Assembly (NCBI GenBank): GCA_037447655.1
Contig: JBBHKE010002597.1
Location: forward strand, 181,055-245,054
Origin: Zygnema cylindricum
Taxonomy: Eukaryota; Streptophyta; Zygnematophyceae; Zygnematales; Zygnemataceae
Length of the DNA: 64,000 nt
Direction of reading: 5' to 3'
Shown here: positions 57,060-64,000 of the stretch, piece after piece
Layout: each line of letters starts with the position of its first letter
Numbering within the stretch: position 1 is the stretch's first letter
Translations under genes and position numbers: made by a program
The notes under the pieces: model-generated
Databases searched by the model: none
What the model was told of the DNA's origin: nothing
Seen by the model: the letters and a program-made list of their open reading frames with translations, nothing else

Positions 57060-59849
57060 TTTAATCCACACTTTTCTTTACAATACTTTAGCTTGGGTGA
57101 TGGCACAGGCTTTGTCATCATATCAGCCACCATTTCCCCATCACTCCTATACACCAAATTCACATTTTTTTTTTTTACCTTTTCCCTCACAAAACTCAAT
57201 CTTATGTCCATATGCTTAGCTTTGAAATGATTTTTTGCATTGGCTGCAATTGCAATTGCAGCCTAATAATCACAAAACACTTCATGCACTCCCTTCTTCA
57301 TGTATTTCAATTCTTGCAACAAAAACTTCACCCACATCAGCTCTTTCACAGCAAAACTAGAGGCCATGTACTCAGCCTCTATAGTGGACTGGGCAACAAC
57401 CTTTTGATGCTTGCTGCTCCAATTGCAAGCACCTTCTCCCATATACAATACATACCAAGAAGTGCATCTTCTCATAGGTGCATCCCCATAGCTGGCATCA
57501 CTCCAAGTAGTGATGTCAGTGTGTTCCCCTCCCAAATGCAACCATAGATCCCTAGTTCCCACCAGGTATCTCATTACTCTCTTGGCTGCCTCCCAGTATC
57601 TCTTTCTGGGATCTTTAAGGCTCTTACTGAGGACTCCAACTGCTGCAGCTATGTCAGGTTTGGTAAAATTCATAAAGTAAATCAAACTTCCTACAACCTG
57701 TCTGTAAGGAATAGACTTCATAAACTGCCTCTCTTCTGGACTCATTTGATCATCTAGCATTATTACTCCTCATTTTACACTCCCATCACTTACTTTCTTT
57801 AAGTCCATGGGAGTGGTAAAACTGTTTGCATTCTCTTTCTGAAATTTCTCCAACATATTTCTTATAGCCCCTTTCTGAGTAAGTTTGATGATCGTTTTCC
57901 CCCTATCCCTTTCCATTTGAATTTCCAGAATATATTTAGTCTCCCCTAAATCCTTCATGTCAAATCTACTTTAAGATCTTTCTTTAGCCTATTTATCTTT
58001 TCTATAGACTTACTCAATACCAGCAAATCATTTGTTGTTCTTTGGTCTAAAATAGATCGCAGAAGCCACCCAAACTATCATGCAAAAAGCTAAGCGAAGC
58101 TAAGCCAATGAACAATCATTTGAAATGCATCCTCCATTTAACATACATTTAGGGTTTCATGGAATAATCAACATAAATAAACCATATGACAGCATCTAAG
58201 GTTTGATGGAATAATCGACATAAACAAACCCTATGACAAATGCATAAACAATGCATATCAAACATATATAAAATAACATAAATAAATAATAACAAACAAA
58301 TGCATCACACATAAACAAAAGTATAATCAAAGTATAATCAAATAATCATTATATCATTCAAAGTGCATGACCTAATCGACAACCCTAAAATACTACATCT
58401 TTGGTCCCCACTTTACTAACCAGCATTGATTATTAATTTCTAGCAAAGCTCATTCCTATATATACACTTGTGAGCTGTCAACGAATGACCAAGTGTCAAA
58501 ATAACCAACATAAATTACGTAACTGTCATTAAGTCCTATTTAACCATAATAACCAATTACTAAGAAAAACTAATCGTAAGCCTACACCTGAAAGTCAAGC
58601 AATCGTAAGAGTACACTTGTCTGCAAGTACGACACATAAATTAAAGTGTCGATATCCTCATTAATCACGTAAAATATAACTATTTTAATCAACACTAAAT
58701 CATTAGTTCGCATAAAACAAAATATTGATGTTTCAAATATTTACACCGACGCATCCACAAATCCGCGTCATAAGTGACTACTTGCTTAGTCACTTGTTGA
58801 TAAGTCCACGCAATAACACGTCATCACATACGTACGAACCCTTGTAAAATAGTGGCGGACGCCGTCGGACCTCCACGTGTAACTCGAACCACTTGACGAA
58901 ATGATCCTGTCCCTTCGAAATCCTATTCGTACCGAAATCGTGTTGTTTGCAATAAGTGCAACTGTCGTAAATAAAATATCTGTACCGTCGCGTCACGTAC
59001 TTTTCCATAAATGTCGCCTGTCGCATTATGTTTCGTACTTGTGGCGTACATTTCAACCTCTTCAAATATTTTACATCGGATCGCTTCGCGATCCACCGTC
59101 CATTTCCCAACGCATTCCATATTTTTCGTACGCTTCTTCGCGTCACTTCATTTGTACTTCGTACGTTTCAAACAATTCATATTTCATATCGGATCGCTTC
59201 GCGATCCGCCGTACATTTTCAAATGTTTGTTCGCGCCACTCAAAAGTCACTTTAATATTGCCCGTACAGTTACTCCCCCAATCCGCAAATCCATTCGAAC
59301 CTCCATATTAAATATAGTGAGTGCTCATTACAAATTGCGTCGAGTACGCACGAAATATCACGTAAGCACGAAACGTCGCGTACGCACAAAACTAACTTTT
59401 TAAAACAACATCATCTACATAAATCGCAATAAAAATCACACCATTCTCATCCTCAAACATATAAATAGAATGGTCAAAACTGATCTGAATATACCCTAGA
59501 CTAGTAAGAAACTCATCTAGCTTCTAATTCTATTGTCTGGGGGCCTGCTTTAATCCATATAAGGACTTTATAAGTCTGCAGACTTTGCTTTCTTCTCCTT
59601 CCTCTACAAAACCTTCTGGTTGCCGCATGAAAACTTCCTCCTCCAGTTCACCGTTGAGGAAGGCAGTCTTAATATCCATCTGATGAATCTCCATGTCTTC
59701 CACTGCTGCTAAACTGAGGAGAATCTTTACAGAAGGGAATCGACTTCCGGAGCAAAGGTCTCCTCAACATCTATCCCTTCTTTTTGATTGAGCCCCTTTG
59801 CAACCAACCGAGCCTTTTATCTCACTGTGGTATTTTTTGGGTTCATTTT
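57060..59849 (-). pseudogene. Copia RT-RNase H remnant split by a solo LTR
   Basis: RNase H and RT end lie at 57,060-58,032 (SPEERQFMKSIPYRQVVGSL, WSDASYGDAPMRRCTS, KHMDIRLSFVREK; an in-frame stop replaces the residue after VFCDY). RT resumes at 59,411-59,849 (VDD strand, DEFLT, FVEEGEES, IKTAFLNGE on the minus strand). The two halves are separated by a 1,378-bp solo LTR. The 5' part is replaced at 59,850 by the LTR of the next element. Confidence 0.88.
58033..59410. mobile_element. Solo LTR inside copia RT
   Basis: TGTTGTTCTTTGG...TTTTAAAACAACA, 1,378 bp. Flanks TCATT and TCATC agree in four of five bases, and removing it restores the RT codons around the YVDD strand. It contains two copies of ATCGGATCGCTTCGCGATCC (a perfect palindrome core GGATCGCTTCGCGATCC), at about 59,076 and 59,188. 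Confidence 0.85.
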
Positions 59850-60903
59850 TGAAACTCTGAGACCTCTATAAATCCTCAGAGTGGACAACTTCCAAGAAGC
59901 CTCTAGGATAATCCTGACCCCTTTGTGTTTCAGCAAAAATAACTGCCACCCTGACAGACAAAAACTTTGACCACCTGCACCCCTGTGAAGGCAAGACTCC
60001 CCTGAGTCGATAGCAAAAAGAATCAATGAACTTGCTCCCCTGAGCAGTAAGTTATGGAGGGTCAAAGTTGACCTTTTGTACAGAAGCTCTCTAGGAGAGA
60101 GGGTCCTATCTCCTAATTTTTCTAAGTCCTATCTCTCTCACAAACTCTATCTACTGATGTACGGAACCAATCAGAATACAGTTCCGTACGCAAAAGTACA
60201 GCTGCCGGTGTACTTTATGTACGAACATTGTACGACATGGCCTAAATGTCGACACATGTCATATCCGGATTCGGTGCCATAATCTCCGGAGATTCCACGA
60301 TCCAATGTAATTTCGCCACGCGTCATCCGATGTGGCGATGGCCACAAACCGCCGAAATCTTCTTCTGCGATCTCGGCGCTAATTCCGGCCGTCCGATTAG
60401 AATCTAATTTAATCGTAGCCGTAATAAATACATGCGCGGTATTCGTTTCACTTACGAAATAAATGCGCGGTATTGATTTCGTGCATGTACCGTATTCCGT
60501 ACTTATACATTACCGAATCTATGTATACCGTAAACAGTTACAGTTAAATGATTTAACCTACGTATTAATGCTTAATTAAATATCGTACTATATAATACAT
60601 AACACTACTGCTAGACTTAACGGCTAAGGCTACCGGCTATTTCTGGTTGTCGGCCGGCAGGTACCAGGTTCAAATCGTGTGGCCGGCATATACCTTTTAG
60701 TAAATAATCCTTTAACTAGTATAAATTTCCCGTAAACCTCAGGATAGCCTAGGTAGACATGGCTCTAGCTTCCTCTCTAATTTCTCAGTGACTGCGACAA
60801 GTTTAAGAGTTGGAGAGAGAAGTTAGAGGTAGACTGCCTCAGCTTCTTTCTATTATTCTATTTAGACGTAGAAAATACTTTAAACGGACCATTAATTTCT
60901 ACA
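59850..60903 (-). mobile_element. 3' LTR of the rightmost copia element
   Basis: TGAAACTCTG...TAATTTCTACA, 1,054 bp, followed by the minus-strand purine tract CTAGAAAATAACGGGAG and RNase H. Same family as the solo LTR at 48,516. tRNA-like segment at about 60,605-60,690 and CTCAGTGACTGCGACAAG at about 60,784. Confidence 0.85.
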
Positions 60904-60916
60904 CTCCCGTTATTTT

Positions 60917-63900
60917 CTAGTCAATCTTTAATTTCAGACCACACTTCTCACTGCAAAAAATTAGCTTAGGGGAAGGCACAGGTTTGGTCATCATATCTGC
61001 TACCATCTCACTATTTGGTCGGTACTCTAAACTGATTATTTTGTTTTCTACTTTCTCTCTAACAAAGCTGAGTCTGATGTCCATGTGATTGGCTTTAAAA
61101 TGATGTTTAAGATTGGTAGAAATAGCGATTGGTGCCTGATTATCACAAAATATTTTCTGCACACCACTCTTAAGGTGACCAAGCTCACCAAGCAAAGACT
61201 TGACCCACATCAATTCTTTTAGAGCAGAGCAAGAGGCCATATACTCAGCCTCCATGGTGGACTGAGCAATAACCTTTTGCTGTTTGCTACTCCAACAGCA
61301 AGCCCCATCACCCACATATAATACATATCTAGAAGTGCATCTCCTCATCGGAGCATCACCATAACTGGCATCACTCCAAGTAGTGATGTCAGTATTCTCC
61401 CCACCCAAATGCAACCATAGATCCCTAGTTCCTATCAAATATCTAAGGACTCTCTTAGCTGCCTCCCAATCCCTCTTAGTGGGAGCATTTAGACTTCTAC
61501 TCAGCACTCCTACAGCTGCAGCTAAATCCGGCCGGGTAGAATTCATAAAATAGATTAGACTTCCCACTACTTGCTTGTAAAGAATAGTCTGCATGAACTT
61601 CAGTTATTCAGGAGATAATTCCTCGTCTAAGACTATGACTCCTTCTTCCTCACTCCCCTCACTTCCCTTCTTAAACTCCATTGGAGTTGTACAACTATTA
61701 GCTTTTTCCATTTGAATTTTTTCAAGCATGTTCCCTATTGCTTCCTTTTGAGTCAATCTTATAATCTTTCTTTTTTGGTCTCTCTCTACTTGAATTCCCA
61801 AAACATATTTTGCTTCCCCCATATCCTTCATTTCAAATCTCCCCTTAAGATCGGTTTTCAGTTTATTAATTTTTTCCATTGATTTACTTAAAACGAGCAA
61901 ATCATCAACATAAATTGCAATAAATATTAAACCTTCCTCATCTTCGAAAACATAGATTGAGTGATCTGAGCTGATCCGGGTATATCCTTGACCAGTAAGA
62001 AACTCATCAAGCTTCTTATTCCACTGACGAGGCGCCTGTTTCAAACCATAAAGAGATTTAATCAGCCGGCATACCTTACTCTCCTCTCCTTCCTCCACAA
62101 ACCCTTCGGGTTGTCGCATGAAGATCTCCTCTTCCAATTCTCCATGCAAAAATGATTTCTTTATTTCCATCTGGTGCACTTCCATGTCTTCCGCTGCTGC
62201 CAGGCTGAGAAGTATGCGGACGGAGGGAAATCTGACCACCGGGGCAAAGGTTTCCTCGCAGTCAATTCCCTGCTTTTGTGTAAATCCCTTTGCCACTAAT
62301 CAGGCCTTGTAGCGCTCGATTGTGTTATCTGGGTTCAGTTTTAATTTGAAAACCCACTTACAACCGATTGGTTTTCTGTTAGGTGGACAATCCACCAGCT
62401 CCCAAGTATCGGCTGCCATAATTGAGGCCATCTCCTCATTGATGGCTGTCTTCCACCGGTTTCTTTTTGGACAAGGCATCACCTCTCCATAAGTTTGAGG
62501 TTCATCTTGATGAAATAGTTCAGTTACCTTGTTATTAACCTTTTTTTCTTGCAGTCTTTTGCTACTTCTCCTTCCCCCCTCAAAATCTAAGGCCGGAATA
62601 GATGGTTCTCGTGGATTCTTTGGAACAATTTCGGCTTCTCCCCTATCCCTTAATTCCGAATCGATTTCCACCACGTCTTCCGCTTCTGGTAGAGTTGTCA
62701 CTGGAGTTTCCATAGCGGAGTCTTTTTTGGTCTGATTTGTACCTGCAAGAATGTCATCTTCTCTAAAACCTGGATAGTTAGGAGGAAGTTCAAAGTCATC
62801 GGAATTTTCTGACTCAAATCTGATTATTACTGACTTTGTATACTTGAAGGGATCCACAGACTTTCCTTCATCCATAACTACTAGATGCTTTACTAAGATT
62901 ATATCTTCCCTTTTTAGATCATAAACTCTATATCCTTTAACATCCTCATCATATCCTAATAAGTATCCCGGTTTTCCTTTAGGATCTAGCTTCCATTTGG
63001 ACCGATCAGTATCTAGACTGAATACTTGACTGCCGAAAACCTTTAAGTGAGATATGTCTGGTTTCCGGCCTGTCCATCTCTCATAAGGTGTTTGATCTTT
63101 TATAGCTGAAGTAAGAACTCTATTCTTGAGGTAATTAGCACAGTTCATTGCTTCTTCCCAAAACCTTTTTCCAATCTTTTTATCTAAAAACATACTTCTA
63201 GCACTATCACTTAGTGTTCTATTTAACCTTTCAGCTACTCCATTCTGTTCCGGATTTTCTGGAACTGTCTTTTGGTGTTGGACCCCATCTTCCCTCAAAA
63301 AATCCTCAAAGTGGTTAGAAGTATACTCTCCACCATTGTCACTCCTTACTCTCTTGATTGGAGTTTCATGGATTTTTGCCCTCCAAGCTTTATATTGTCT
63401 AAAATAATCCTGAGCTTCTGTCTTGTTTTTCAAAAAATACACCCGGGAATACCGAGACCAATCATCAGTTATAGTCATCATAAATCTCTTCCCTCTCGGT
63501 GAGGGCACTTTAACCGGTCCCCAAATATCTGTGTGTACTAGATCTAGAATTTTTTCTCCCTTATAGGTGGCTGATTTAGGAAAGGGTAATCTGTATGCTT
63601 TACCTTGAGCACATCCACTACAATCACTTATATCATCACTCTCACTGAACTGAATCCCTTCCACCACTCCCATCTTTTTCATCTCTCTTAACTTATCTAG
63701 ATTCACATGCCCAAGCCTCTTATGCCACATCATAATATCATGAACACCAGCATAATAAAGTTTCTTCGTTTCATTACTTAATATCAGCCTAAACATCCCA
63801 TGGCTACCTTTCTCAGCAATGAAATAGACATCCTCCTCAGAACTAGCAGTAAAAACTCCTTCCCTAGTGCTAGTGAAAAAACCCTTATCATCTAATACTC

Positions 63901-64000
63901 ATGTAGAGATAAGATTTTTGTTCAGTTCCGGAATAAACAATACATCGGAGAATGTTAATATGGATGTTTTTCCTTCTACTAACACTTTCAGATCTACCGA
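60917..64000 (-). pseudogene. Nearly intact Ty1/copia pol, running off the window
   Basis: One continuous minus-strand frame from protease C-terminus (64,000) through GAG-pre-integrase (MWHKRLGHVNL and CSGCAQGK), integrase core (DIWGP, RSDNGGEY, QNGVAERLNRTL), RT (MEIKKSFLHGE, IAIYVDDLLVLSKS) and RNase H (ADMMTKPVPSPKL). Only three nonsense codons interrupt it: TGA in STWVLD (~63,900), TGA in [10 protein letters not shown] (62,300-62,302) and TAA in SPEE (61,604-61,606). No frameshift was seen. The catalytic residues of integrase and RT are intact. It is the youngest-looking copia here; gag and the 5' LTR lie beyond the window. Confidence 0.93.

Overview
The window is nuclear DNA of a land plant. 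The evidence is a ten-exon peroxisomal acyl-CoA oxidase gene of the plant ACX2 type with GT-AG introns, and a repeat-dominated background of Ty1/copia and Ty3 elements, solo LTRs, a TRIM and TA-flanked MITEs. The species cannot be named from the sequence. No bacterial operon, CRISPR array or rRNA gene was seen.

Left part (1-18,180). Positions 1-4,600 hold short non-autonomous DNA transposons (three copies of a hairpin-like ~215-bp MITE and two larger relatives) and simple repeats. An intronless NRAMP metal-transporter gene follows at 4,821-6,485, and its core looks closer to bacterial MntH than to usual plant NRAMPs. After 3 kb of simple repeats comes a decayed copia element with its LTR (9,527-12,530). 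A first ACX2 copy, exons 1-2 only (13,513-14,731), runs into a 10-N assembly gap (14,966-14,975). Right of the gap is a nested TIR cluster: a hAT element with a perfect 8-bp target duplication, carrying a mariner-like MITE, sits at the edge of another TIR element (15,588-17,580).

Middle part (18,180-26,324). The complete ACX2 copy has ten exons (697 codons), an N-terminal PTS2 peroxisome signal and the catalytic Glu motif. Its introns are unusual. Three exon borders are accompanied by tandem, partly decayed duplicates of the border itself (exon 5 start, exon 8 end, exon 10 start). Intron 3 carries a ~870-bp GGGGAAACAC-type minisatellite rich in G-quadruplex motifs.

Right part (27,345-64,000). 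This is a stack of nested retrotransposons: copia fragments on both strands, solo LTRs with 5-bp target duplications, and a Ty3 pol remnant ending in a PHD finger. The most complete copia pol runs off the right end with three nonsense codons. A 515-bp TRIM (54,928-55,442) carries a full 72-nt tRNA cloverleaf in each LTR.

Six copia LTR regions share a second module: a degenerate tRNA-like segment followed about 80-95 nt later by a conserved CTCAGTGACTACAACAAG-like block. It lies antisense to the element wherever orientation can be assigned. The tRNA-carrying TRIM, this LTR module and the exon-border duplications in ACX2 are the best candidates for undescribed biology here.
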